From Neorhizobium alkalisoli (lineage in GTDB: Bacteria > Pseudomonadota > Alphaproteobacteria > Rhizobiales > Rhizobiaceae), in contig NZ_PVBN01000009.1 of assembly GCF_002968635.1 (NCBI RefSeq), forward strand, positions 186,001 to 250,000: a DNA stretch of 64,000 nucleotides, read 5' to 3'. The stretch's first letter is position 1, and each line of letters opens with the position of its first letter. Below the pieces are notes generated by a model. It worked only from the letters and a program-made list of their open reading frames with translations, was not told the DNA's origin and did not search any database. Below, piece after piece: positions 8,644 to 17,794 of the stretch. Both the position numbers and the translations under genes were made by a program.

Positions 8644-9789
8644 TCAGCCGTGCAGGCGGTATAACAGCGCGCCGAACCTCGCCTCGGGCGCATATGCTTT
8701 CAGGTCGCTCGCAGGTTTATAGGGCAGATCGGGCTTTTGTCCGCTCCGGACGTCGGTCGGGCTGCAGCCGAACTCACGCCGGAAGGCGCGGCTGAATTCG
8801 GTGCCATCGCTGAAACAATGTTGCTCGGCGATCTCGATGATACGGCGTCGGTCGTTCGGGTCACTGAGTGCCGAATGGGCGTCCAGTAATCGCCGGCGCT
8901 GAATGTAGTGCATGACGCCGCCAAATGGTTCGAACAGGCGATAGAGCCGCGAGCGTGAGACCCCAAGTTCACGACGCAGGGTGTCGGCGGCAAGTGTCGG
9001 ATCGAACAATCTGGCCTGGATAATTCGATGCGCTCTTTCGATCAGCACCGACGCAATCGGCTCCTGCGCTTCCTCGATATGGTCTGCAGAAGGTGCCGCG
9101 CAGGCGAGTATCATTGCCCGCGTGGCAGCCACGAGCGCCGGAAGTTCGGTTTCGTCGATCACCGGCAGCCGCTTGGCAAGACCAAACATGTAGTCGGTGA
9201 ACAGCCGGCCCATTCCGGTGCTGAGATTGGAGAATTCCGCGGCATTTAGTGCGCCCGTTACTTCGGCGCAAAAATCGCGTGGAACGAACAACATCAGCAT
9301 TTCGCTGTTGGTGACGGTCCCTTCGAAGGGGCGGCCAAGGGGATGGACCTGAACCACACCCGCACCGCCTTCAAACGTCCTGGCTGGTGCGATGGTATTC
9401 ACGCTTCCGTAAAGCAGCGTCGTCAGTGTCCAGTGATCCAATGGATCACGCCGCGTATGCCCGGGCAGGCTGACGAATCCCAATGCGTCGGTCTCGATGC
9501 GGGAGAAAGCAAGGCAACCGAGGTCCCATGTCACCTGTCTGCCGCCGAAGCCGACCGTTACGTCGTCGGGTTCGTCGAACTCAAGCATGGGCGCAAAGTT
9601 GTTCCGCCAAGCTTCAAACTGATACCCCGGGGGGAGGTCGTGTGTTGCAAGCTCGTAAGCTGGCAGGTGCTTGAGGCCACCTAGCCCTTGTTCGGGTTCG
9701 ACTGATGTTTGCTTCGGCGCGGGCGGCTTTGCATTTAAGATTGCGCCATTAGGCAATATATCTCGTCCGATAGCACCTTCGGCTCTCAT
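8644..9789 (-). CDS. AraC-family regulator with AraC-binding-like N-domain
   Basis: A 381-residue regulator. The first 250 residues resemble the AraC-binding-like sensor domain (segments such as LPPGYQFEAWRNNFAPM and the central LGCLAFSRIETDALGF). The last 110 residues form the two-helix DNA-binding domain, with a typical HCFSDGTEFSRAFRREFGCSPTDVR near the C-terminus. AGGAG sits 9 nt before the ATG. It lies 178 bp upstream of the DapA-family gene on the same strand and could control it. The 500 bp upstream hold no gene. Confidence 0.85.
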   Translation of the reverse strand: MRAEGAIGRDILPNGAILNAKPPAPKQTSVEPEQGLGGLKHLPAYELATHDLPPGYQFEAWRNNFAPMLEFDEPDDVTVGFGGRQVTWDLGCLAFSRIETDALGFVSLPGHTRRDPLDHWTLTTLLYGSVNTIAPARTFEGGAGVVQVHPLGRPFEGTVTNSEMLMLFVPRDFCAEVTGALNAAEFSNLSTGMGRLFTDYMFGLAKRLPVIDETELPALVAATRAMILACAAPSADHIEEAQEPIASVLIERAHRIIQARLFDPTLAADTLRRELGVSRSRLYRLFEPFGGVMHYIQRRRLLDAHSALSDPNDRRRIIEIAEQHCFSDGTEFSRAFRREFGCSPTDVRSGQKPDLPYKPASDLKAYAPEARFGALLYRLHG

Positions 9790-10291
9790 AGCTTCACACT
9801 CCTAGGAACTAGGCGAGCACGCAACCGGCAACGGCCGCGTCTACTAGAATCAAGCAAATCAACCTTTTCCGAAGATGCTGTTCCGGACTCGCTCCACCCG
9901 GCGATCAGATCATCATCCCTGCGTGTGACAAATACATAACACAATTAATCCGGTTTGTTTAGGTGCCAGTTACACCCAACGCTGCATAGAGATCGCCGAC
10001 ACAACTGAAAGCGCCAATGTGGTTAACAACGTAGGCACTCGCATGCCATTTCTGGCGCTCCCCGAAATAGTTTTGGTCTATCACCGCACATTGGCAACGG
10101 ACGGCGACGATCGCCCGCTGACCGGCTCAGATGAGGGGCCGGTCACGCCGATCGACTGTCACGAAGCTCGCTTCGCGCCCCATCTGGGGATTGCTCGCGT
10201 GAGTGGATAGGACGGAATATCAAGATGCTGCGGATGCCCATGGCGGATGGTATTTCACCCGCCAGCAAGGGATGACGCCAATCTTGTGTAA
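9790..10291. other. Intergenic region without a recognisable gene
   Basis: About 500 bp between the AraC gene and the DUF1269 gene. The part nearest the AraC gene is AT-richer and probably holds its promoter. A 63-codon frame on the plus strand (10019-10210) has no ribosome site and no family features. A small hairpin (CGAAG/CTTCG) sits at 10162-10175. I see no other structure. Confidence 0.5.
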
Positions 10292-10786
10292 TTATGCTGC
10301 CACGTCTTTCTGAAGGGCATCCCGCAAGATCTGCTCCTTGGTCTCATCCAGGGAGGTTTTAAGCACCACCCCGCCGAAACCGGATATTTCCTTCAGCAGC
10401 TTATCGGCCGTCATTTCCTGCACCAGCACAAACAATGCCGCATGCCCAGGCTGCAAACTGCTCGCCAGATCTTTCATGAATGGATCGTCTATGCCGACAT
10501 CGGTCAGAGCGCCTGCGATGGCTCCCGATGCCGCCCCCGCCGCTACCCCGAGGAGCGGGTTCAGAAATAGGACACCGACCAGAAGCCCCCAGAAACTGCC
10601 CGATGCGGCTCCAGACGCAGTCGTGCTCACAAGCTGGTTCAGCCTGACTTTGCCGGCCTCGGTCTTGGTGGCTATGACAGCGTCGCCGAGCTTGATCAAA
10701 TACTCCTTCTGCAGCTCGATAAGGCGCCGGCGCACTTCTTCCGCCTTTGCTTCCGTTGGATAGACGATGGCGATGAGACTGGACAT
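10292..10786 (-). CDS. DUF1269-family membrane protein
   Basis: A 164-residue protein of the DUF1269 (YlaE-like) family: an N-terminal alpha/beta region (SSLIAIVYPTEAKAEEVRRRLIELQKEY), a central Gly/Ala-rich pair of membrane helices (ASGSFWGLLVGVLFLNPLLGVAAGAASGAIAGALTD is the core, residues about 60-95) and a C-terminal hydrophilic part. The function of the family is not established; members are often in stress regulons. I start at the ATG with GGAGGG 5 nt upstream. It lies between an AraC gene and arginine deiminase, all on the same strand but widely spaced. Confidence 0.85.
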   Translation of the reverse strand: MSSLIAIVYPTEAKAEEVRRRLIELQKEYLIKLGDAVIATKTEAGKVRLNQLVSTTASGAASGSFWGLLVGVLFLNPLLGVAAGAASGAIAGALTDVGIDDPFMKDLASSLQPGHAALFVLVQEMTADKLLKEISGFGGVVLKTSLDETKEQILRDALQKDVAA

Positions 10787-11022
10787 GACACCCTCCAATT
10801 TTGAACCGAACCTAGGCTTCGATCACCGAGCCACAACAAAACATATCGCGCCCGCGCGCAGAGGAAATTGGCACAGAATCCCGGGAGGATGCGTTGCGTC
10901 TCTTTTTGAGTGCGCGGTCAGCAGAGCATAGGAGGACACAACCAGCGCAGCCGATAGGATCGCCATGCGTTGCGCTCGCAATCATGCGCGGTCTTCATCG
11001 TAGCGACCAAGGAATGTCTGCG

Positions 11023-12267
11023 TCAGTAGTCCACCGCATCGCGGGTGATCGGGCATGTCATGCAATGGCCGCCGCCACGACCCCGGCCAAGCTCGGCACC
11101 TATGATGGTAATCACCTCGATGCCTTCCTTGCGCAGCAGCGTATTGGTGTAGGTGTTGCGGTCATAGGCATAGACGACGCCCGGCGAGGCGCAGACCAGG
11201 TTGGCGCCGCTATCCCACTGGGTCCGTTCGCGCATGTAGTCGTTGCCGCCGGTCTCGACCACGCGCATTTTACTGAGACCCAGGGCGTCACGAACCGTAT
11301 CGACGAAAGAGCCCTTGTCCTTGTGCAGTTCCACGCCGCCGTTGCCGTCCGGGCGATAGGAGAAGGCTTCGATGCCATTGACGATGTCTGGATAGAGCAG
11401 CACGCAGTCGCGGTCGGCGAAGGTGAAGACGGTGTCCAGATGCATGGCAGCGCGCAGCTTAGGCATGGCCGCGACGATGACACGCTCGGCAGCACCCTTC
11501 TCGAACAGCGCTGCTGCGACCTGGCTGATGGCCTGACGCGAGGTGCGCTCGCTCATGCCGATGAGAACGTTGCCCTTGCCGATGGGCATGACGTCGCCGC
11601 CCTCGATCGTGGCGAGGCCCCAATCCTGGGTCGGATCGCCCCACCAGACGTTGACCTTGCCGGCAAAGTCCGGATGAAACTTGTAGATCGACGTGGTGAG
11701 GATGGTCTCCTCGTGCCGCGCCGGCCAGTAGAGAGAGTTCAGCGTCACGCCGCCATAGATCCAGCAGGTGGTATCCCGCGTGTAAAGGGTGTTTGGCAGC
11801 GGCGGCAGCAGGTATTCGTTGACGCCCGCCGCGTCGCGGATGAGCGCCAGTTGTTCGCCGCCGACGGCTTCGGGAAACTCGAAGGTGGACAGCCCGCCGA
11901 TCAGCGTTTCGGCAAGCTCGCGGTTGGATAGGCCTTCGAGATAGGAGCGAACTTCATTGATCAGTCCAAGACCGATCTGGTTCGGATGAACTTGGTTGTC
12001 GAGGATCCATTTCTTCGCTTCCGGAATGGCTACCGTTTCGGCGAGCAGGTTATGCATTTCCACGACCTCGACGCCGCGGTCGCGCATTTTGGTCATGAAG
12101 TCGAAATGATCGCGCTTGGCGTTGTCGACCCACAGAACGTCGTCGAAGAGCAGGGCGTCGCAGTTGCTCGGCGTCAGACGCTGATGGGCACGACCAGGCG
12201 CGCATACCATCACCTTGCGCAACTGGCCGATTTCAGAGTGAACGCCGAAGGTGATGTCCTGGGTCAT
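11023..12267 (-). CDS. arcA: Arginine deiminase
   Basis: A 414-residue enzyme that hydrolyses L-arginine to L-citrulline and ammonia in the cytoplasm. Family motifs are present: the N-terminal [17 protein letters not shown], the substrate-binding [14 protein letters not shown] (residues about 41-54), LPNTLYTRD (about 158-166), the HLDTVF region with its active-site His, and the C-terminal GGGHCMTCP with the nucleophilic Cys402. It is 18 bp downstream of an arginine/ornithine-type antiporter gene and is surely co-transcribed with it. Neither ornithine carbamoyltransferase (arcB) nor carbamate kinase (arcC) is nearby, so from this locus the pathway yields ammonia and citrulline, not ATP. Confidence 0.95.
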   Translation of the reverse strand: MTQDITFGVHSEIGQLRKVMVCAPGRAHQRLTPSNCDALLFDDVLWVDNAKRDHFDFMTKMRDRGVEVVEMHNLLAETVAIPEAKKWILDNQVHPNQIGLGLINEVRSYLEGLSNRELAETLIGGLSTFEFPEAVGGEQLALIRDAAGVNEYLLPPLPNTLYTRDTTCWIYGGVTLNSLYWPARHEETILTTSIYKFHPDFAGKVNVWWGDPTQDWGLATIEGGDVMPIGKGNVLIGMSERTSRQAISQVAAALFEKGAAERVIVAAMPKLRAAMHLDTVFTFADRDCVLLYPDIVNGIEAFSYRPDGNGGVELHKDKGSFVDTVRDALGLSKMRVVETGGNDYMRERTQWDSGANLVCASPGVVYAYDRNTYTNTLLRKEGIEVITIIGAELGRGRGGGHCMTCPITRDAVDY

Positions 12268-12285
12268 GGTTCCTCTACCTCCCTA

Positions 12286-13719
12286 TCAAGGTGTAATGGT
12301 GCCGCTCAGCAGGCCGTAGGCGCCAACTATGCCGGCGATAACCGTGACGGCCAAAACGATGAGTTCGACAGACGTAAACATCTGGACCTTCTGTTCACGC
12401 CGCGCCCAGACGTAGAGAATTGTGCCCGGCACGAACAGGACCGCCACGAGCAGCACGTATTTGAGCCCCGCGGCGATGAACATGATGATCGTGTAGATGA
12501 CCGCAATCCAGGAAAAGATCTGGTCGCGGCCGCGTTCATTGGGGGTGGTTTCATAACCTTTGCCACTACGGGCGAGCAGAACGCCGTAACCTGCGACAAG
12601 CAGATAGGGCAAAAGAGCCGTTACGCTCGTCATGTCGAGCATGAAGTTGAACGCATCCCGGGACCAGTAGGTGGAGATGACGAATAGCGACACGACAATA
12701 TTGGTCAGCCACAGGGCATTGGCAGGCACCCGATTGCCGTTCTGCGCGGCGAAAAGCCTCGGCATATCCTCGGATTTGGCGGCGGCAAACAGGACCTCGG
12801 CGCAAATCAGCGACCAGGCGAGATAGGCGCCAAGAACCGAGACCAGGACGCCGATGGAAATGAAGACGGCGCCCCAGTGACCGACGACCGCTTCGAGGAC
12901 GCTGGCCATCGAAGGCTGCTGCACGGCTGCGATAGCCGATTGCGGCATCGCAGCGTAAGGCAGCAGGGTGACAGCCACCATCAGGCCCGTGACGCCGACG
13001 AAGCCTAGAATCGTGGCGGTTCCGACATCCGCGCGCTCTTTGGCAAAGCGCGAATAGACGCTCGCCCCTTCGATCCCGAGGAAAACAAACACGGTGATCA
13101 GCATGGTGTCGCGCACCTGCGCGACCAGCGACTTTTCCGGCATGTCCGCGCCGCCGAAGAAGTTTTCGGCGAACTGCCCGTAGTTGAAGGAGAAGATCAA
13201 CATCAGGATGAAGACAAGGATCGGCACGATCTTGGCGATGGTGACGACGGTGTTGATGAACGCCGCCTGCTCGACACCGCGCAGGATCATGAAATGAAAT
13301 GCCCAGATACCGATCAACGACACGATGATCGCCGTGGCGCTGCTTCCGTCGCCGAAGACGCCAGGGAAAAAGCGCCCGAGCGTCGAACCGATCAGCACCC
13401 AATAGAAGACGTTGCCAAGGCAACTGCCGAGCCAGTAACCAAAAGCCGACAGGAAGCCCATATAGTTGCCGAAACCAGCCTTGGCATAGGCGAACACGCC
13501 GGAATCAATATCCGGCCTTTTCTCGGCGAGCGCTTGAAACACGCGGGCCAGCATGTACATGCCGGTTCCCGCGATCGCCCAGGCGATCATGGCGCCAAAT
13601 GGGCCTGTTGCGGCACCGAACCGACCGGGCAGGTTGAATATGCCCGCGCCGACCATCGAGCCGACAACCATCCCCGTCAGCGCAAATAACGAGAATTTCT
13701 GAGTAGAGTCTGAAGCCAT
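12286..13719 (-). CDS. arcD: APC-family basic amino acid antiporter (ArcD-like)
   Basis: A 477-residue amino acid/polyamine/organocation transporter with about 12-13 membrane segments, of the arginine/ornithine antiporter subfamily. The conserved first helix reads GMVVGSMVGAGIFNLPGRFG, and EGASVYSRFAKERADVG follows helix 6. It imports arginine in exchange for ornithine or another product. It lies directly upstream of arcA (18 bp), which fixes its role. It is a close paralogue of the protein encoded at 13965-15395: both share the start MASDS, the same helix-1 motif and the EGASVYSR segment. Confidence 0.9.
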   Translation of the reverse strand: MASDSTQKFSLFALTGMVVGSMVGAGIFNLPGRFGAATGPFGAMIAWAIAGTGMYMLARVFQALAEKRPDIDSGVFAYAKAGFGNYMGFLSAFGYWLGSCLGNVFYWVLIGSTLGRFFPGVFGDGSSATAIIVSLIGIWAFHFMILRGVEQAAFINTVVTIAKIVPILVFILMLIFSFNYGQFAENFFGGADMPEKSLVAQVRDTMLITVFVFLGIEGASVYSRFAKERADVGTATILGFVGVTGLMVAVTLLPYAAMPQSAIAAVQQPSMASVLEAVVGHWGAVFISIGVLVSVLGAYLAWSLICAEVLFAAAKSEDMPRLFAAQNGNRVPANALWLTNIVVSLFVISTYWSRDAFNFMLDMTSVTALLPYLLVAGYGVLLARSGKGYETTPNERGRDQIFSWIAVIYTIIMFIAAGLKYVLLVAVLFVPGTILYVWARREQKVQMFTSVELIVLAVTVIAGIVGAYGLLSGTITP

Positions 13720-13964
13720 GGTGTCCTCTACAAAACTCTATCCAATTGTCCGGCTGCGCTGACCGCGGCGAGTACTGGCTTGAATTATAATGTTGTTCCG
13801 TCCTCCAATGGATCAGCATAGAATCCCAGAACCATTCTCGGCGTCCCGATTTTCGAAGCGATTTAAGGAACAGTGACCGTTTGGACCGAAATGAAACACT
13901 GAAGCTGGCTGAGCCGGCAGTGGCGAAAGGCGCTTCTTTCGAGGCACATCATTACGGTGCTCGG

Positions 13965-15395
13965 CTAGACTGAAATGAGACCTGTCATGATGGAATAGAT
14001 TGCTGTTGCCGCCCCAAGGCCGGCAGCCGCGAACATGACCCACTCGCTGGGGGTGAAGACGGCCTTGCCCCCTTCACGGCGCGCGATGATAAAAAGAATT
14101 GAACCGGGGCCATAGATCACCGCCGACAACAGCAGGTGTTTTGCTCCGGCCGCATAGATGAGGCCCGCGGTGTATATCAGGGCGATCCCGGCGCAGATCA
14201 GGTCCTTGCGATGACCGGATGGATCGCGGTCGTAGGTTTCGCCTGACCAGGCCAGTTTCAGCCCATATGCCGCAACAAGGAGATAAGGAATGAGGATCAT
14301 CGAGCTCGTCAGCTCGAGCGCCAGCCTGAACGCATATTGCGTAAACAACGTCAGGATCAGGAACGTCTGCACGATGATATTGGTAAGCCACAAGGCATTC
14401 GACGGCACGCCATTCCTGTTCTCGTGCGACAAAAACCGCGGCATGGTTTCATATCTGGACGCCGAAAAGAGAATTTCTGCGGCAAGAAGCACCCACGACA
14501 GGTAGGCGCCCAGAACCGAAATCAGCAATCCCACGCTGACGAATATTGCTCCCCACGGCCCAACCACGCTTTCCAGGACGCCGGCCATGGACGGGTTGCG
14601 CAGTCCTGCAAGATCGGTGCGCAACATGGCGCCGTAGGAAAGGATCGTGACAAGAGCGAGCAGGCATAATACGCCGAGGAAACCCACGAGCGTCGCCACT
14701 CCGACATCGTTGCGGTTTCTCGCATAACGGGAATACACGCTGGCGCCTTCGATCCCCACAAATACGAAGACGGTGACGAGCATCGTGGCGCGCACCTGGC
14801 TGGCGACGTTGCCGACACTGACATCCTCGCCGCCCCAGAAATTGGCCGCGAAGACATCGCCATGGAACCCCCACGCGACAAAGAGGATGAAAAGGATAAT
14901 CGGAATGATCTTGGCGAAGGTCACGATGGTGTTGACCGCGGCGGCTCCCCTGACACCGCGCAAAATGAGCGAATGAAAGAGCCAGAGAAGAGCCGACGAG
15001 CACACGATCGCTATGACTGTGTTGCCGTCGCCGAAGACGGGGAAAAACAGACCGAGTGTCGACTTGATCAGCACGAAATATGAAACGTTGCCGAGACAGG
15101 CAGCCGACCAGTATCCAAGCGCGGACAGAAACCCGAGATAGTTGCCGAACCCGGCTTTTGCATACGCGTATATCCCGGTGTCCAACTCCGGTTTTCGTCG
15201 AGACAGCGTCTGAAATACGAAGGCCAGCATCAGCATGCCGGTGCCGGCGATCGACCATGCGATCAGCGCGCCGAACGGTCCGGTTACGCGCCCGAAGGCC
15301 TGCGGCAACGAAAAAATCCCGGCCCCGACCATTGAGCCCACCACCATTGCCGTCAATGTCCAGATGGAGAAATGCGGGTTTGAATCCGAGGCCAT
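13965..15395 (-). CDS. Second APC-family basic amino acid antiporter
   Basis: A 476-residue paralogue of the ArcD-like protein, with about 12-13 membrane segments, GMVVGSMVGAGIF-type first helix (here AMVVGSMVGAGIFSLPQAFG) and EGASVYSRYARNRNDVG. I start at the ATG before ASDSNPHF, with GGGAG 9 nt upstream and matching the paralogue's N-terminus; a GTG two codons earlier is only 3 nt from the ribosome site. It is 245 bp upstream of arcD on the same strand. A different exchange substrate (citrulline, lysine, agmatine) is possible because arcB is missing, but that is inference. Confidence 0.88.
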   Translation of the reverse strand: MASDSNPHFSIWTLTAMVVGSMVGAGIFSLPQAFGRVTGPFGALIAWSIAGTGMLMLAFVFQTLSRRKPELDTGIYAYAKAGFGNYLGFLSALGYWSAACLGNVSYFVLIKSTLGLFFPVFGDGNTVIAIVCSSALLWLFHSLILRGVRGAAAVNTIVTFAKIIPIILFILFVAWGFHGDVFAANFWGGEDVSVGNVASQVRATMLVTVFVFVGIEGASVYSRYARNRNDVGVATLVGFLGVLCLLALVTILSYGAMLRTDLAGLRNPSMAGVLESVVGPWGAIFVSVGLLISVLGAYLSWVLLAAEILFSASRYETMPRFLSHENRNGVPSNALWLTNIIVQTFLILTLFTQYAFRLALELTSSMILIPYLLVAAYGLKLAWSGETYDRDPSGHRKDLICAGIALIYTAGLIYAAGAKHLLLSAVIYGPGSILFIIARREGGKAVFTPSEWVMFAAAGLGAATAIYSIMTGLISV

Positions 15396-15556
15396 CGTCA
15401 CGTGCTCCCGGCGAACTTGCCCTGCTCACCGAATTGCCACTCTAGCCTTGCTCGGGAATCCTCGTAATCCGCATGGAATCCCAAGATTATGCTTCAAGTC
15501 CATTTCGACTTCGAAAGAACTGAAAGGCACGGCAAGGCGGACCGGCCGTAGGTCCT

Positions 15557-15581
15557 GGAACTATCGTCACCCTCCTTGGTT
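15557..15581 (+). promoter_or_regulatory. EcfG-like general-stress promoter
   Basis: GGAAC, 16 nt, GGTT. The alphaproteobacterial general-stress sigma factor EcfG recognises GGAAC-N16-17-CGTT; here the -10 element differs at one base. It lies 31 nt before the ATG of the ferritin-like gene, a class of gene often in that regulon. Confidence 0.5.
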
Positions 15582-15611
15582 AGGCCTCCCGGCAACCAAA
15601 GAGGAAACGCA

Positions 15612-16127
15612 ATGACTGTTTCATCCGAAACCCGTTCCATCTTCGTGACCGGTCTCAAGAATGCACACGCCATGGAAAATCAGGCGCTGTCGATCATGAA
15701 GCCACAGGTCTCACGGATCGAAACCTATCCCGATGTTGCAGCCCGGCTGGAACAGCATATCCGAGAGACTGAAGGGCAGATCAAAAGACTGGAAGAGGTC
15801 TTGACCGGTCTTTCGGAAGACCATTCCATTTTAAAAGACATGGCCCTATCCCTCACCGGCAGCATGGCGGCCATCAGCCACAGCATCGCCGGCGACGAAA
15901 TCATTAAGAATTCCCTGGCGAACTTCGCCTTCGAGAACTTCGAAATTGCAGCCTATAAATCCCTCATAACCATTGCGGAACTGGGAGGTTTCCCCGGATC
16001 TGCGCCTGCCTTGAAAGCCAATCTTGATGAGGAGATCGCCATGGCCAGATGGCTGGACGACAATCTCAGGAGCGTGACGATCAAGTTCGCTTCGCTCAAG
16101 GAAGCCGGGATGACCGCAAAAATCTGA
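15612..16127 (+). CDS. YciE-type ferritin-like protein (DUF892)
   Basis: A 171-residue all-helical ferritin-like protein of the DUF892/YciE family: start TRSIFVTGLKNAHAMENQAL, a central EQHIRETEGQIKRLEEVL helix, and Glu/His ligands of the expected four-helix diiron site (E-N-Q-A in helix 1, H-x-x-E in helix 2, E-x-A-x-Y near residue 115). Members are stress-induced and poorly characterised. GAGGAAACGCA precedes the ATG; a few extra upstream codons in frame lack support. It has an EcfG-like promoter and a strong hairpin after it. Confidence 0.88.
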   Translation: MTVSSETRSIFVTGLKNAHAMENQALSIMKPQVSRIETYPDVAARLEQHIRETEGQIKRLEEVLTGLSEDHSILKDMALSLTGSMAAISHSIAGDEIIKNSLANFAFENFEIAAYKSLITIAELGGFPGSAPALKANLDEEIAMARWLDDNLRSVTIKFASLKEAGMTAKI

Positions 16128-16160
16128 TCGGCCATTCATTGGCCCCTCCAACGGAGCAAT

Positions 16161-16189
16161 TTGCGAGGCTCGTTAAACGAGCCTCGCAA
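16161..16189. terminator. Bidirectional terminator hairpin between convergent genes
   Basis: A perfect 14-bp inverted repeat (TTGCGAGGCTCGTT / AACGAGCCTCGCAA) around a single A. It lies between the convergent ferritin-like and LLM oxidoreductase genes. Its A/T ends supply short U runs in both directions. Confidence 0.8.
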
Positions 16190-16196
16190 AGGGGGA

Positions 16197-17180
16197 TCAG
16201 TTGCGCTCGTGGCTCTTGAAACGGGGCAAAACCTCCCGTCCGAAGACATCGATAAATTCACGCTGATTGCGCCCCACATTGTGGACGTATATTTCCTCAA
16301 AGCCCATTGCGGCGTCAGCTTCCAGCCATTCGACGTGGCGGATCGGATCGGCTGAGATGCGCACATGATGGTCCATGTCCTCCGGCCGCACCTTGGCGCA
16401 AGCCTCATCAAATTCCTCCGGCAACCGGAGCATTTCCGAAATAGCCGCAGTCAAAGCATTGCTACGCCACTGATCAAAAGCGTTCGATCGCGCCTCGTCA
16501 TCGGAGCTTGCAAAGGATATGTGCGCCTGCAGGTAGAGCGGTTTGCCTTCTCCGCCGCCGCGCCGAAAGGCTTGAATTATCTCCCGGATGTTTTCCCGCG
16601 GCTGATTGACGGTAATCAGCGCGTCGGCCCAGCCTCCCGCCCATTCCGCCGTCTTTGGCGACAGCGCGCCGGCCACGAGACGGGGCAGCTCCCCAGGAAG
16701 GGTATGGATGCGCGCCTCGTCGACCTTGATCGGACCTTCCCGGCTGACCAGCTTGCCCGACCATAGATCCCGGATGATCCCGACCGCCGCCTGCAGCCGT
16801 TCGTTCCGCTCCGGTTTCGAAGGCCAACGTTCGCCGGTCACATGCTCGTTCATCGCCTGCCCGGTGCCGAGCGCCATCCACGGCAATCTTCCGGGAAACA
16901 TCTCCGCAACGGTCGCAGCCGCCTGTGCCGTGATGGTCGGGTGGTAGCGCCAGCCCATGGGTACGGTGATGATGCCGAACGGAATGGCCTGCGTCGCCTG
17001 CAGCGCCGCCCCAAGCCAGGCCCATGCAAAGCCCGATTGCCCCTGCCGCTCGCTCCAGGGCGTGAGATGGTCGGAGGACATCACCGCTCCAAAGCCTGCC
17101 GCTTCCGCGGCCTGCACATGGCCCAGGAGTTCGCTCGGTGGAAATTGCTCGTGGGAGGCGTGATAACCGATGAGTGTCAT
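16197..17180 (-). CDS. LLM-class flavin-dependent oxidoreductase (TIGR03885-like)
   Basis: A 327-residue TIM-barrel flavoprotein of the luciferase-like monooxygenase superfamily. Features are the N-terminal GYHASHEQFPPSELL, SSDHLTPW near residue 35, the central MALGTGQAMNEHVTG (about 102-116) and C-terminal EEIYVHNVGRNQREFI. It fits the group annotated as non-F420 FMN-dependent LLM enzymes (TIGR03885); their substrates are not known. Its ATG overlaps the stop of a degraded upstream frame (ATGA), and GGAGGG lies 9 nt upstream. It was probably once coupled to the gene that decayed. Confidence 0.85.
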   Translation of the reverse strand: MTLIGYHASHEQFPPSELLGHVQAAEAAGFGAVMSSDHLTPWSERQGQSGFAWAWLGAALQATQAIPFGIITVPMGWRYHPTITAQAAATVAEMFPGRLPWMALGTGQAMNEHVTGERWPSKPERNERLQAAVGIIRDLWSGKLVSREGPIKVDEARIHTLPGELPRLVAGALSPKTAEWAGGWADALITVNQPRENIREIIQAFRRGGGEGKPLYLQAHISFASSDDEARSNAFDQWRSNALTAAISEMLRLPEEFDEACAKVRPEDMDHHVRISADPIRHVEWLEADAAMGFEEIYVHNVGRNQREFIDVFGREVLPRFKSHERN

Positions 17181-17600
17181 GATCCGTTACCCTCCGAAAT
17201 CAGCCAGCGATAGGCATAGGGTTCGAGTTGCAGACGAGGATTCTTCGTAACCTCGAATTCGACCTCGCCTATCAGATCGCGAAAGCGCCTGGGGCTGCAC
17301 TGCTTCTTCATACCAGGTGCTGTTCGGGCTCCGCACTCGCGCCGTCTCCTCCCGTTTCCTAATGAGAGGCGTAAACGGCCAGAGGATGGGCAAGTTCCCG
17401 CTGGACAAGACGCCGATGTCATCGTCCGCCTACCCGAGGGGGCTTTCAGTTCTTGCCGAGCCCGGTTCGGCCATCTTGCGGTACTACTTGGCAAGCACCT
17501 CGGCCGACGTGACATTGACGGCGGCCGATATCAGCTTGTTCTTCCAGCCCAAAACCACATCGCCCTCGCAGGCCGCCTTCGGTCCAAGAATTTCCTTCTG
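17177..17600 (-). pseudogene. Degraded gene remnants upstream of LLM oxidoreductase
   Basis: Three short pieces in different minus-strand frames look coding, but none is intact. Nearest the LLM gene is a C-terminal-like piece (RDLIGEVEFEVTKN then LEPYAYRWL) whose stop overlaps the LLM start. In another frame lies LPILWPFTPLIRKREE, and further out KEILGPKAACEGDVVLGWKN, which ends at a stop within the region. The first two resemble the C-terminal region of GH13 enzymes of the trehalose synthase/alpha-amylase type (LALEPYGYRW-like ends), which I infer from memory of such ends and cannot verify. The third piece I do not recognise. The 190 bp up to the GntR gene hold nothing I can identify. Confidence 0.4.
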
Positions 17601-17794
17601 AGCGGTATGTCGTGATCAATACGCCGGAGCGTCGGCACAGAATGGGGACCTGGAACCTTCGAAGACTCGTAGTCTCAACACGACAGACGAATTTTAGAGC
17701 GTATCCGCTTTGCGGTCTCTTCGACCTTTTGCCTCGGCGAAGATACGCAGGCGGGACTGGCAGCCGTTTCCTCAGCCGGACAGGATGCAGGCTT

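Noticed and set aside
10019-10210. A 63-codon plus-strand frame in a gene-free stretch
   Set aside because: No ribosome site, no recognisable protein feature; length expected by chance at this GC.
10894-11931. A 345-codon plus-strand frame opposite arginine deiminase
   Set aside because: arcA on the other strand has all its catalytic motifs; the shadow has none.
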